DNA of 64,000 bases, taken from Sporomusa acidovorans. GTDB taxonomy: Bacteria > Bacillota > Negativicutes > Sporomusales > Sporomusaceae. The position numbers and the translations under genes are program-made. Below are positions 9,050-17,693 of the stretch, one piece after another. Position 1 is the first letter of the stretch, and each line of letters starts with the position of its first letter. Location: NCBI RefSeq assembly GCF_900101845.1, contig NZ_FNAM01000021.1:37515-101514 (forward strand). The letters are read 5' to 3'. Below the pieces are notes generated by a model that made no database searches, had not been told where the DNA came from, and saw only the letters and a list, made by a program, of their open reading frames with translations.

Positions 9050-9970
9050 TTGATACAAAAAACGCCAAAGCCTGACAAACGTGAATATACGTTTATGATT
9101 GTGCCCCATCACGGCAAATCCGTATTTAGCATTCGCATTCCCATAAAAACGATTAAATATACTGCCGCGACACTAGGTATTTGTTTAGCAATTCTTTCGG
9201 GTACAATGATAAATTATCGTTATCAGGCCAACTTGACGAACCAGGAAAAATATGAATTGAATCAACTGCGTGAAGTGAATAGTAAACAGCATGCCGAACT
9301 GGAGGAACTCGCTAAAGAGACAGCCGATCTCCAGCAGGACATGAACCGTCTAAATCAACTGGACGCCGATTTGCGGCGCATGGTAAATAGTGAAGACCTT
9401 ACGGATACATCAAGATCAGCTCCTGCCAGGCTGACAAATTATAATGGACAAGGTGGTCCTGAGGTACATCCTCAAACGGCCGAGTTGCTTAACTTAGTGA
9501 AAGAGCTTAAAGTAGCAGTTAATGAACGGGAAAACAGTCTGCGCAGTTTACAGGGATCATTAATTGAGAAAAAGGAACGGCTGTCGGCCACCCCGTCAAT
9601 CTGGCCGACAAACGGGGAAGTAACGTCCCGTTTTGGGTGGCGTAATTCGCCCTGGGGCAGAGGCAGCGACTGGCATCCGGGAATTGATATTGCCAATGAA
9701 GCCGGTACGCCTATTGTTGCCACCGCCGATGGCGTTGTTGTTAACAGTAGTTGGGTCAGCGGGTATGGTAATATGGTTGAAATCGACCATGGTAACGGTA
9801 TGGTGTCGATATATGGGCATAATGCCCAATTGCTTGTGAATGTTGGTCAGCAAGTAAAAAAAGGACAATTAATTGCCCGGATGGGAAGTACTGGTGACAG
9901 TACCGGACCACACGTGCATTATGAAATACGGGTTAATGGCACAGCAGTGAATCCATCTAGTTTTTTGTAG
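9050..9970 (+). CDS. M23 family metallopeptidase (LytM domain), membrane anchored
   Basis: Predicted peptidoglycan endopeptidase, about 306 residues. One membrane segment near residues 40-60, a coiled coil (about 70-115), then a C-terminal LytM/M23 domain beginning TNGEVTSRFGWR. The zinc ligands are visible as HPGID (HxxxD) and HVHYE (HxH). The start is a TTG with AAGGTG 7 bp upstream; an in-frame GTG 9 bp earlier and an ATG 45 bp later are alternatives. It precedes bactofilin by 15 bp, a common pairing in which the bactofilin scaffold positions the hydrolase. Confidence 0.85.
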   Translation: MIQKTPKPDKREYTFMIVPHHGKSVFSIRIPIKTIKYTAATLGICLAILSGTMINYRYQANLTNQEKYELNQLREVNSKQHAELEELAKETADLQQDMNRLNQLDADLRRMVNSEDLTDTSRSAPARLTNYNGQGGPEVHPQTAELLNLVKELKVAVNERENSLRSLQGSLIEKKERLSATPSIWPTNGEVTSRFGWRNSPWGRGSDWHPGIDIANEAGTPIVATADGVVVNSSWVSGYGNMVEIDHGNGMVSIYGHNAQLLVNVGQQVKKGQLIARMGSTGDSTGPHVHYEIRVNGTAVNPSSFL

Positions 9971-9985
9971 GAGGTAAGCGTTATA

Positions 9986-10363
9986 ATGTTTGGCAGTAAG
10001 AAGCAACCTAGCACCATTGGTGATCAAGTCGCCACGATTATTGGCAGCGAGACTGCTTTTAAAGGTACAATTACATCACAAGGAACAGTTCGAATTGACG
10101 GGCGGCATGAAGGGGAGATTACTACTGCCGGTGATTTGGTGGTAGGGGAAGACGGGAATCTGGAAGCTCAGATTAAGGCGCGAAGTGCTCTTATTGCCGG
10201 CGTAGTAAAAGGAAACATTGATGTTTCCGATAAATTGGAACTATTGCCTACTGCTAAAGTATATGGTGATATCAAAGTTGGCACGCTAACCGTCAGCGAG
10301 GGAGCGATATTCCGTGGTGCGTGCAATATGATAAAAGAACCTTCGACCGAGGGTAATGAATGA
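9986..10363 (+). CDS. Bactofilin (polymer-forming cytoskeletal protein)
   Basis: 125 residues. The central domain is a right-handed beta-helix repeat (IRG-like repeats around GTITSQGTVRIDGRHEGEI and VKGNIDVSDKL) flanked by short polar tails, as in bactofilins (DUF583), which polymerise without nucleotide into filaments at the membrane. Start ATG with GGAGG upstream. It is coupled to the M23 peptidase gene and followed at once by a strong terminator. Likely role: local control of cell-wall modification. Confidence 0.9.
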   Translation: MFGSKKQPSTIGDQVATIIGSETAFKGTITSQGTVRIDGRHEGEITTAGDLVVGEDGNLEAQIKARSALIAGVVKGNIDVSDKLELLPTAKVYGDIKVGTLTVSEGAIFRGACNMIKEPSTEGNE

Positions 10364-10417
10364 TTTTGATAAAAAAAGCAGGATACACATCAGTGTATCC
10401 TGCTTTTTTTATCAAAA
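10364..10417. terminator. Bidirectional intrinsic terminator
   Basis: A perfect 25-bp stem with a 4-base loop, ending in A/T tracts on both sides, lies right after the bactofilin stop. It can end transcription from the left (bactofilin) and from the right (yyaC, minus strand). Confidence 0.92.
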
Positions 10418-10490
10418 TAGGTTGCAAGCAAATCAGGAGAAGGCTATTCTCAGTCCTCTAAGTGGCGACCGTGTTACAAAATGCTTATAC

Positions 10491-11111
10491 TTAAGAACTG
10501 TGATTGCGCCCGAGAGCAAAGGATATGCCGTGAGCAATGGTGTCGGCCATTTTCATCACCAGGTTAAGCCGGGTGCTTTGTAAAACAAGATGTTCCATAA
10601 AGCCGCCTACATTGACAATACCGGTAATGTAAGCATTGCCGACAGCCGGGAGGTCTTTATTTACGGCTGCGCCGGGTTTAACCGACCCGTGTCCAAGTGT
10701 TACGCAGCCCACATTCTCCAACTTGCCGAGACAAGCATCGACAGCAATAATAAACGGATGGGCAAAGGAGGAATTAATTGTTGACAGCATACTTCCCAGA
10801 TTGGTGGCGTGAACTGGGTCATCCAAAGTACCGTAGACATGAGGAAAATAGTTAATTGTTTTTAATTTTGTACCTGTTAATGGCCCCAGTGCATCCCCGG
10901 TTGACCGGTCAGTACCAATACATAAAACAACAATTTCCCAACCGTCTTTTTTTGCATTTTCAACTAACTTGCGGATAGAAACCGATAGGTCATAAATAGC
11001 GTTTGGTTGACTAACATTAAATTTGATTTCACGTGCAAGCTCGGGAGCCACCGGCGGCTTAAGCGGTGACAGTTTATTGATTATGGGAAAATTCAAAATG
11101 TTATTCAGCAT
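10491..11111 (-). CDS. yyaC: Spore protease-like protein YyaC (DUF1256)
   Basis: 206 residues with CIGTDRSTGDALGPL, VHATNL, and VDACLGKLENVG, the hallmark motifs of YyaC, a protein related to the germination protease Gpr and restricted to endospore formers. Function is not established biochemically. ATG preceded by AGGAG at a good distance. Convergent with bactofilin. It is one of the clearest signs that the organism sporulates. Confidence 0.9.
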   Translation of the reverse strand: MLNNILNFPIINKLSPLKPPVAPELAREIKFNVSQPNAIYDLSVSIRKLVENAKKDGWEIVVLCIGTDRSTGDALGPLTGTKLKTINYFPHVYGTLDDPVHATNLGSMLSTINSSFAHPFIIAVDACLGKLENVGCVTLGHGSVKPGAAVNKDLPAVGNAYITGIVNVGGFMEHLVLQSTRLNLVMKMADTIAHGISFALGRNHSS

Positions 11112-11262
11112 ACTATGCTCCTGTCAAATAGTTGTCCTTACCATTATGTGTAAAATAGAAGCACTCTATACATAACGGCAGGAATTTCTAATATCTAACA
11201 GGAATAATAAATGAAATGTTTACCAGACTGTAATAGACAAAGGTTTGCAAGGAGGTTCAACA

Positions 11263-12639
11263 GTGGAGGTCACGAATAAATTCAGAACGCTGCCGGCCAT
11301 TGATAAACTTTTATCTATAGTGGCAGCTGACCCGGAGATAAGACACTATCCCCATGAGTTGCTAACTGTCTGCCTGCGACAGGCGGTAGCCGATGCCCGA
11401 ACCAGGATAAAGCACGGTGACGGCAACGCCGGCAGTACAGATTCTATTATCAGGGCTGCGAAAATTTTGCTAAGAGAGCAGGCAGGATCTAGTCTGCGGC
11501 GGGTAATAAATGCTACCGGCGTTGTGCTTCATACTAATTTGGGCCGGGCGCCGCTCAGCAAACGGGCTCAGGAGTGTGTAACGGGAATTATGGAGGGCTA
11601 TAGCACGCTGGAATACGCTGTGGAGAGCGGGCAGCGGGGCAGTCGCTATGCGCATGTGGTAGAGCCGATTTGCCATTTGACAGGGGCGGAAGACGCGCTG
11701 GTGGTAAATAATAATGCCGCAGCCGTATTATTGGTTCTCTCGGCTTTAGCCAGGGGACGTGAAGTTATTGTCAGCCGGGGAGAGCTTGTTGAAATTGGTG
11801 GTTCTTTTCGGGTCCCTGATGTCCTGCGCCAGAGCGGCGCAACCTTGGTTGAAGTAGGCACCACAAACAAGACTCATCTTGCAGACTATGAACAGGCGAT
11901 TGGGCCAAATACGGCGGCTATCTTAAAGGTACATACCAGCAATTACTGTATCATTGGCTTTACATCCCAGCCTGAGGGGACGGAACTGGCTGCGTTGGCC
12001 CATAAACATAATCTACCGGTGATTGAGGATTTGGGGAGCGGCACGCTATTGCCTTTAACTGCCGGGGGACAGACCGAGCCTGCAGTAAAGGAGCGGTTGC
12101 AACTGGGATTTGATGTACTTACTTTTAGTGGTGATAAGCTGTTAGGAGCAGGCCAGGCAGGGATAATTGCCGGCAAGCGTCCATATATTGAGCTGATGAA
12201 GAAGCAGCCATTGCTGAGGGCGGTTCGCATTGACAAACTATCATTGGCAGCACTGGAAGGAACGTTTAAGGACTATATTATCGGCAGTCCCGGGCAGGAT
12301 GTACCGGTCTTGGCTATGCTGAATGCCGACAAACCTGTTTTAGAGCAGCGTGCCGACCGGCTAAAAGAATTAATCGTCAACTTGAATGCCGGCTTTGCCA
12401 CAGAAGTAGTTCAGCTCAATTCACCGGCAGGTGGCGGAGCTTTACCGGCTGCTGTATTGAATGGTTATGGGGTAACCGTGACCCATAAGAATCTGCGTAC
12501 GGAAGAATTGGAAAGCCGGCTACGGCAGCGGACGATACCCATAGTGACCCGCATTCGCGAGGATAAGGTAATTTTTGATGTACGCTGCTTACTGGAAAGA
12601 GACTTACCAGATATCGCAAATGCTCTGGGCGCATTATAA
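11263..12639 (+). CDS. selA: L-seryl-tRNA(Sec) selenium transferase SelA
   Basis: PLP enzyme converting Ser-tRNA(Sec) to Sec-tRNA(Sec) with selenophosphate. 458 residues from a GTG placed 7 bp after GGAGG; an upstream TTG in frame would bury that ribosome site. Motifs: RRVINATGVVLHTNLGRAP near residue 80 and the PLP lysine in TFSGDKLLGAGQAG. Followed by selB after 33 bp, the standard bacterial pair. The tRNA(Sec) gene itself is not in this window. Confidence 0.95.
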   Translation: MEVTNKFRTLPAIDKLLSIVAADPEIRHYPHELLTVCLRQAVADARTRIKHGDGNAGSTDSIIRAAKILLREQAGSSLRRVINATGVVLHTNLGRAPLSKRAQECVTGIMEGYSTLEYAVESGQRGSRYAHVVEPICHLTGAEDALVVNNNAAAVLLVLSALARGREVIVSRGELVEIGGSFRVPDVLRQSGATLVEVGTTNKTHLADYEQAIGPNTAAILKVHTSNYCIIGFTSQPEGTELAALAHKHNLPVIEDLGSGTLLPLTAGGQTEPAVKERLQLGFDVLTFSGDKLLGAGQAGIIAGKRPYIELMKKQPLLRAVRIDKLSLAALEGTFKDYIIGSPGQDVPVLAMLNADKPVLEQRADRLKELIVNLNAGFATEVVQLNSPAGGGALPAAVLNGYGVTVTHKNLRTEELESRLRQRTIPIVTRIREDKVIFDVRCLLERDLPDIANALGAL

Positions 12640-12672
12640 GTAAATGCAGCTCGACGATTCGGAGGCTATAGT

Positions 12673-14553
12673 ATGAAACACATTATTATTGGGACTGCCG
12701 GGCATGTTGACCATGGCAAATCAGCAATTATTAAGGCTTTGACCGGCGTGGATACCGATCGTTTGAAAGAAGAAAAATTGCGGGGCATATCGATTGACTT
12801 GGGTTTTGCCTCGCTGCCGCTGGGCGATAAGGTTATTGCCGGGATTGTTGATGTTCCCGGACATGAACGGTTTTTAAAAAATATGCTGGCGGGAACCGGC
12901 GGCATAGACTTAGCCATGTTGGTTGTGGCTGCCGACGAAGGGATTATGCCGCAAACCAAAGAACATTTGGCCATGCTTCAACTATACGGAATCCGGGCCG
13001 GTTTGATTGTAATCAATAAAATTGACAAGGTGGATGAAGAGTGGCTGGAAATGATTGAAAGTGAAATACAAGCGTATGTAAGCGATACTTTTTTAAAAGA
13101 TGCTCCCTGCTGTAAAGTGTCGGCTGCGACGGGGGAGGGGCTTGATGCCCTGAAAACTACGTTAACCGCTTTGGCGGAAAAGGTGCCCGCACGCAATAGC
13201 AGCGCTCCGTTTAGACTTTGGATTGATCGGGTATTTACGATTAAGGGGTATGGGGCAGTTGTTACAGGTTCCGTACTTAGCGGCAATATAAAGGTAGGTG
13301 ACAGCGTTACACTTTATCCGGCTGAAACCATCGTCAGAGTTCGCGGCATCGAATGGCATGGCGAGAAAGTGGAGAAAATCGCGGCAGGCCAGCGAGCTGC
13401 TATCAATTTAGCCGGGGTAGAGACAGAAGAACTGGCACGCGGGATGGTACTCAGTGCTGTTGAACGGGGCGAGATTAGTACAGTATGGGATATAGCAGCC
13501 GAATGGCAGCAGGAGGTCGAAAGCGGCTTGCGTATTCGCCTGCATCTGGGTACTGGCGAATTTATAGGCCGAATCTATGCGTTTAAGGACACCGGAAATC
13601 AGTATATGCGGCTTATTTTGGAGGAACCACTGGCCGCTGGGGCTGGTGACAGGGGAATCATCAGACTGTATTCGCCACAATACTTGCTGGGAGGAGTATC
13701 GCTTATCGCGCCGGGGCGCCAAAGCAGGAAGCTTTCCGTTTCACGGGCGGCACTTGCCGATGCAATCACCCATGATGACGAAATAAATGCGCTGTATTAT
13801 CGCCTGGCGGAAAGCCGCCACGTATTAACCCAGGCAGAGGTTAGGCGACAAAGCGGCTATCTGCCGGACAGAGCCGTAGATCAGGCCATAAACACCCTGA
13901 CGACCGCCAAGCGTCTATATTGTCTGGAAAAAAATTATATTACAACCGATATGTTTGCCAAACTGACCAATATGGCAACCACGATGATTGGCAGCTTTCA
14001 TAAAGCGCAGCCGGACCGCAGCGGTCTTTCCAAAGAAATAGTACGGCAAAAGCTGGGGCTCAATGAGAAAAGTTTTGAAATCCTTCTTAATCAATGGGTG
14101 ACTGCGGGAACGTTGGTCAGCAGTGGCGGCGATCTTGCGTTAAAAGAACACGCTGACCAGCATGGCGACTGGCGGCAGACAATAGTAGAAAAAACAGAGG
14201 CTGCCCTGGCCGATATCGGCTTAACGAATATCGATACCGCTTTATTGGCGCAAAAACTGGCGCTGCCCTTAGAAAAAGCCAAGGCAGCACAGGATGTGTT
14301 AGTCAAGGCAGGTACGTTAATCAAGCTGGGAGATTTCTTTGTATACAGCAAAACAATGCAGTACATTGTTCAAGTTATTCACAAGCACTTCCAAGGAAAA
14401 CAGACATTAACAGTAGCCGAATTACGGGATATTTTGAAAACTTCAAGGAAAGTGGCCTTGCCTGTGATAGAATACTTAGATATGCATAAATATACAGTAA
14501 GAGATGGTGATGTGCGCCGTCCGACCCGCAAAATACTTGATTTGTCAGAATAA
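12673..14553 (+). CDS. selB: Selenocysteine-specific elongation factor SelB
   Basis: 626 residues. The GTPase domain is at the N terminus ([23 protein letters not shown]), two beta-barrel domains follow to about residue 350, and the C-terminal third holds the winged-helix repeats that bind the SECIS hairpin. Delivers Sec-tRNA(Sec) to in-frame UGA codons. Operon with selA. A selD gene at 27988 carries such a UGA, so the machinery has at least one target here. Confidence 0.96.
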   Translation: MKHIIIGTAGHVDHGKSAIIKALTGVDTDRLKEEKLRGISIDLGFASLPLGDKVIAGIVDVPGHERFLKNMLAGTGGIDLAMLVVAADEGIMPQTKEHLAMLQLYGIRAGLIVINKIDKVDEEWLEMIESEIQAYVSDTFLKDAPCCKVSAATGEGLDALKTTLTALAEKVPARNSSAPFRLWIDRVFTIKGYGAVVTGSVLSGNIKVGDSVTLYPAETIVRVRGIEWHGEKVEKIAAGQRAAINLAGVETEELARGMVLSAVERGEISTVWDIAAEWQQEVESGLRIRLHLGTGEFIGRIYAFKDTGNQYMRLILEEPLAAGAGDRGIIRLYSPQYLLGGVSLIAPGRQSRKLSVSRAALADAITHDDEINALYYRLAESRHVLTQAEVRRQSGYLPDRAVDQAINTLTTAKRLYCLEKNYITTDMFAKLTNMATTMIGSFHKAQPDRSGLSKEIVRQKLGLNEKSFEILLNQWVTAGTLVSSGGDLALKEHADQHGDWRQTIVEKTEAALADIGLTNIDTALLAQKLALPLEKAKAAQDVLVKAGTLIKLGDFFVYSKTMQYIVQVIHKHFQGKQTLTVAELRDILKTSRKVALPVIEYLDMHKYTVRDGDVRRPTRKILDLSE

Positions 14554-14573
14554 ACTTACTTTAAATATGCATA

Positions 14574-14602
14574 TTGACAACATACCAATTACTTTTTATA
14601 AT
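14574..14602 (+). promoter_or_regulatory. Sigma-A promoter of the glutamate synthase leader
   Basis: TTGACA at 14574-14579, 17-bp spacer, TATAAT at 14597-14602: a consensus housekeeping promoter. It lies about 60 bp before the riboswitch-like RNA. Confidence 0.85.
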
Positions 14603-14660
14603 TAAACTCAAAACCAGCATATGTACACTTGCGTATTTATATGGAGTACATGTGTATCTT

Positions 14661-14768
14661 AAGGGAGTGTGTCTAGGGTTCCGCGCAGGTATGCGGCTGG
14701 ACCAAGCGGCACAGGTGCAGCGTGGCACAGCACTACACCGTGGGTATAAAAGACCCGGCGGAAGGTCC
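14661..14768 (+). ncRNA. ykkC-family riboswitch, probably the ppGpp (subtype 2a) class
   Basis: The leader contains the ykkC signature CTAGGGTTCCG, then CTGGACC, a GGCACAGGTGCAGCGTGGCA block forming the extra subtype-2 arm, and a 3' ACCCGGCGGAAGG strand. Subtype-2 ykkC RNAs sense ppGpp, PRPP or other nucleotides; amino-acid metabolism genes downstream, here glutamate synthase, favour ppGpp over PRPP, which mostly controls purine genes. The 3' strand of the aptamer also forms the 5' arm of the terminator that follows, so ligand binding should allow read-through (an ON switch). The class call is from consensus memory and context. Confidence 0.75.
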
Positions 14769-14802
14769 CAGTCGTTGTGGATTCTTCGCCAGGTTTTTTT
14801 TT
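14757..14802 (+). terminator. Riboswitch-controlled intrinsic terminator
   Basis: A 12-bp stem (14757-14768 with 14779-14790, one mismatch, some G-T pairs) followed by nine T residues. Its 5' arm is the end of the ykkC aptamer, so the two structures exclude each other. Confidence 0.8.
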
Positions 14803-14813
14803 GCCCCTAAAAA

Positions 14814-14881
14814 CAGGAAAAAGGGATGTGGGCTTTCGCTTCCGTAAGAGCCTCGGCGCAAGCCCGGTTTCTTTATTCCTG
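14814..14881 (+). other. Second long hairpin in the glutamate synthase leader
   Basis: CAGGAA...TTCCTG close a long imperfect hairpin that also contains GGGCTT...AAGCCC. It lies after the terminator and ends 68 bp before the first glt gene. There is no T-run, so it is not an obvious terminator. I do not recognise it as a known element. Confidence 0.4.
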
Positions 14882-14949
14882 TAGCATGTATGGACCGGGA
14901 TGAAGGTTGTCTTGTTTTAAGCAATTATTGGAGAGGGTGGTAGAGTAGG

Positions 14950-16056
14950 ATGTGTAGAATAGGGGCTATAAAAAGTAAAATAGCATTTCATCCTTCACTG
15001 GCGTTGCACTTGATGCTTCCCCAGCAGGAAGGGCACGACAACTCTGGTTTTGCTATGGTCATGCAAGACTTAGAGGGGGTTTTTGCCAAGTGTAAGGATA
15101 AGCCGCTACTGTCATTGGCCTGTACGCAAAAAGGCGCAGCGATGGTAGAGCATTTTATGGAGACTAACAACTTTACTCCTGTACATGAGTGGATTCCCCG
15201 GGGAGTTCGTCAGCCAGGTCTTGATATAAAAGCTATGCCTTACTATATTTTCAGGGCCTATGACTATCCTGAGTATTACCGTACGGCTACGCAGGAGGCT
15301 AAGGAAGAATTGCTGTTAGATACCCGTTTGGCACTAAGAGCTTTACTTGATGCTGAAGACCAAGGGTACGTTTATTCGTTCTGGCCGGATGTGCTAACGC
15401 TAAAGGAAATAGGCGATCCTCGCGATATTGCCACTTATTTTAAGCTGTGGGACAATAACGGCGACTTGATGTCAAAAAATGTCGTTGTTCAGTGCCGGCA
15501 AAATACAAATTATGATATTGTGCGCTATGCCGCGCATCCTTTCTTCCTGCAGGGATATACACTCTGCGCCAATGGGGAAAACACTTTCTATACAAAAAAT
15601 AAAGAATATCAAAAATCCTTGCATCGCGGCTATATTGGATTCGAATCTGATTCACAAAACTTCTTATATACATTGCACTATGTTCTTAATGTACTCAAAT
15701 GGCCAATAAAATATTATAAGCATGTTATAACCCCACTGCCCTTCGATGAAATAGCTAAACGCCCGGATCACCGCGAATTGACAGCAATACGTCAGTCGTT
15801 AGGACATTTGGAGATAAACGGCCCTAATACCATTATTGCTATGCTGCCGAATGGACGGATGATGACTTGCTGTGATTCTAAAAAATTGCGGCCGGTTGTT
15901 GTCGGCGGCGATGGTACGACTATTGCTATTTCATCTGAGGTCTGCGGTCTTAACCAAATATTGCCGAACCGTAATCAGGAACTTGATGTGTATCCCAATG
16001 AACGTGAAGTTGTAGTTATTACGCCGGAACTGGAGGTAGAGCGATGGAAGCAGTAA
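14950..16056 (+). CDS. Glutamate synthase, glutamine amidotransferase subunit (archaeal-type split)
   Basis: 368 residues. A class II glutamine amidotransferase: the nucleophilic Cys2 directly follows the initiator Met (MCRIGAI), and GHDNSGFAMV matches the early GATase fold. It releases ammonia from glutamine for the synthase subunit downstream. In bacterial GltB this domain is fused; here it is a separate protein, as in archaeal-type and some clostridial enzymes. Overlaps the next gene by 13 bp. Preceded by GGAGAGGGTGG and by the riboswitch leader. Confidence 0.85.
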   Translation: MCRIGAIKSKIAFHPSLALHLMLPQQEGHDNSGFAMVMQDLEGVFAKCKDKPLLSLACTQKGAAMVEHFMETNNFTPVHEWIPRGVRQPGLDIKAMPYYIFRAYDYPEYYRTATQEAKEELLLDTRLALRALLDAEDQGYVYSFWPDVLTLKEIGDPRDIATYFKLWDNNGDLMSKNVVVQCRQNTNYDIVRYAAHPFFLQGYTLCANGENTFYTKNKEYQKSLHRGYIGFESDSQNFLYTLHYVLNVLKWPIKYYKHVITPLPFDEIAKRPDHRELTAIRQSLGHLEINGPNTIIAMLPNGRMMTCCDSKKLRPVVVGGDGTTIAISSEVCGLNQILPNRNQELDVYPNEREVVVITPELEVERWKQ

Positions 16057-17681
16057 GAGTACAAGACGTTAGTGTAAATGATCTGCCTTGGAAAATCCAA
16101 TATATAAACGAGCGTTGTACGATGTGCGGCAGTTGTGTGGCTGCTTGTACTTTTAATGCTATCGAGGCAGCTATCGAACGCCGGTCGGTTACGGTTTCGA
16201 CAGGACATCAGCCTGAGCCGTGTCAACGGCATATGGCAGTACCGGTCATTCGGCAAAGAGCGGTAAGCACAAATGCCTGTGTGGGCTGTGGTATGTGTGA
16301 AAAGGTTTGTCCGAATAGTGCCATCAAACCTGTGCGCAACGTTGATTCCCGGATTAACTGCTTAAACAGAAGCGGCGGTTCACCGGTTAAACGCGGTGGC
16401 CGCAACGCCTTGTTAGGGGAAGAGCGGACACTGGATAAAATTGTGGTTGGCCGTATTTCGCAAATGACGGACCCTTCCTTGGATTCCGAACGGCATACCT
16501 TTGATATTTTAGCCCCGTTTGGGCGTGTTCTTCCTCCCAACGAACTACCGCTTGCCTCCAATGGCCAGGAGCTTACGCTCACAGATAAAACGCCGCCGGT
16601 AAACTGGATCTACCCGGTAATTTTCAGTGATATGTCAATCGGTGCGTTGTCAACCAGGGCTTGGGAAGCAGTTGCACTGGCAACGGCTTACTTAAACGAA
16701 AAACATAATATACCTGTCAGAATGTGTTCTGGCGAAGGCGGCATGCCAATTAAACTTCTTAAGTCAGAACAACTGAAATATATGATTTTGCAGATTGCCT
16801 CGGGTCACTTTGGCTGGAACCGGATTATTCAGGCGATGCCGCATATGAAAGTAGATCCGGCCGGTATTTTGATTAAAATCGGACAAGGGGCTAAACCGGG
16901 GGACGGCGGTCTTTTGCCGGCGGCCAAAGTATCAAAACCGGTGCAGGCCATCCGGGGGGTGCCCAAGGCGGATCTCTTGTCGCCGCCGAACCACCAAGGC
17001 CTATATTCCATTGAAGAATCAGTACAAAAAATGTTTATGTCCATGAATGCCGCCTTCAAATTCCGCGTGCCTGTTGCTATTAAATGCGCGGCTTCAGCGA
17101 CATCGGTGTCCGTATATAACAACCTCATACGCGATCCCTACAAAATTTGTGGCGGTTTCTTTATTGACGGCATTCAGGGCGGTACCGGCGCAGCCAACGA
17201 GGTTTCACTTGATCACACCGGCCACCCGGTAGTATCGAAGATCCGGGAATGCTATCTGGCAGCCGTTAATCAAGGCCGCCAGGGGCAAATTCCCCTTTGG
17301 GGCGGTGGCGGTTTAGGCTTAAGTGGCAACGCGGCTGCCGATGCTTTTAAAATGATTTGCTTAGGGGCAAATGGTGTATTTTTGGGCAAACTGCTCATCC
17401 AACTGTGTGGTTGTGTGGGTAATGAGCATGGACGCTGTAATTCCTGTAATACGGGCAACTGCCCGGCAGGAATCTGCACGCAGAATCCACGTTTGGTTAA
17501 ACGATTGGATATCGACAAAGCAGCGCAAAACATTGTTGAATACATGCTGGCCTTAAATAGCGAGCTTAAAAAGCTGATGGCCCCGGTCGGGAACAGTTCG
17601 CTGCCTGTCGGACGATCTGATGCGTTGGTTACTACGGATAAAGCCATCGCTGACAAATTAGCCATCCAATATGTATGTTAG
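16044..17681 (+). CDS. Glutamate synthase, FMN/Fe-S central domain with two N-terminal ferredoxin clusters
   Basis: 545 residues. Two [4Fe-4S] ferredoxin motifs are at the N terminus (CTMCGSCVAAC and CVGCGMCEKVC), followed by the FMN-binding (beta/alpha)8 synthase domain with GQGAKPGDGGLLP, DGIQGGTGAA and GGGGLGLSGN, and a cysteine-rich loop (CNSCNTGNCPAGIC) that holds the 3Fe-4S cluster. It reductively aminates 2-oxoglutarate with the ammonia channelled from the upstream subunit. The ferredoxin extension suggests ferredoxin or intramolecular electron supply. Confidence 0.9.
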   Translation: MEAVRVQDVSVNDLPWKIQYINERCTMCGSCVAACTFNAIEAAIERRSVTVSTGHQPEPCQRHMAVPVIRQRAVSTNACVGCGMCEKVCPNSAIKPVRNVDSRINCLNRSGGSPVKRGGRNALLGEERTLDKIVVGRISQMTDPSLDSERHTFDILAPFGRVLPPNELPLASNGQELTLTDKTPPVNWIYPVIFSDMSIGALSTRAWEAVALATAYLNEKHNIPVRMCSGEGGMPIKLLKSEQLKYMILQIASGHFGWNRIIQAMPHMKVDPAGILIKIGQGAKPGDGGLLPAAKVSKPVQAIRGVPKADLLSPPNHQGLYSIEESVQKMFMSMNAAFKFRVPVAIKCAASATSVSVYNNLIRDPYKICGGFFIDGIQGGTGAANEVSLDHTGHPVVSKIRECYLAAVNQGRQGQIPLWGGGGLGLSGNAAADAFKMICLGANGVFLGKLLIQLCGCVGNEHGRCNSCNTGNCPAGICTQNPRLVKRLDIDKAAQNIVEYMLALNSELKKLMAPVGNSSLPVGRSDALVTTDKAIADKLAIQYVC

Positions 17682-17693
17682 GGGGAACTGCGC

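Noticed and set aside
11024..11040. Second parS-like sequence (TTTCACGTG core)
   Set aside because: Right half does not match (GCAAGC instead of AAACA) and it lies inside yyaC.
14600..14940. Possible tRNA-Sec gene after selB
   Set aside because: No long extra arm or TCA anticodon cloverleaf; the structured DNA matches ykkC plus a terminator instead.
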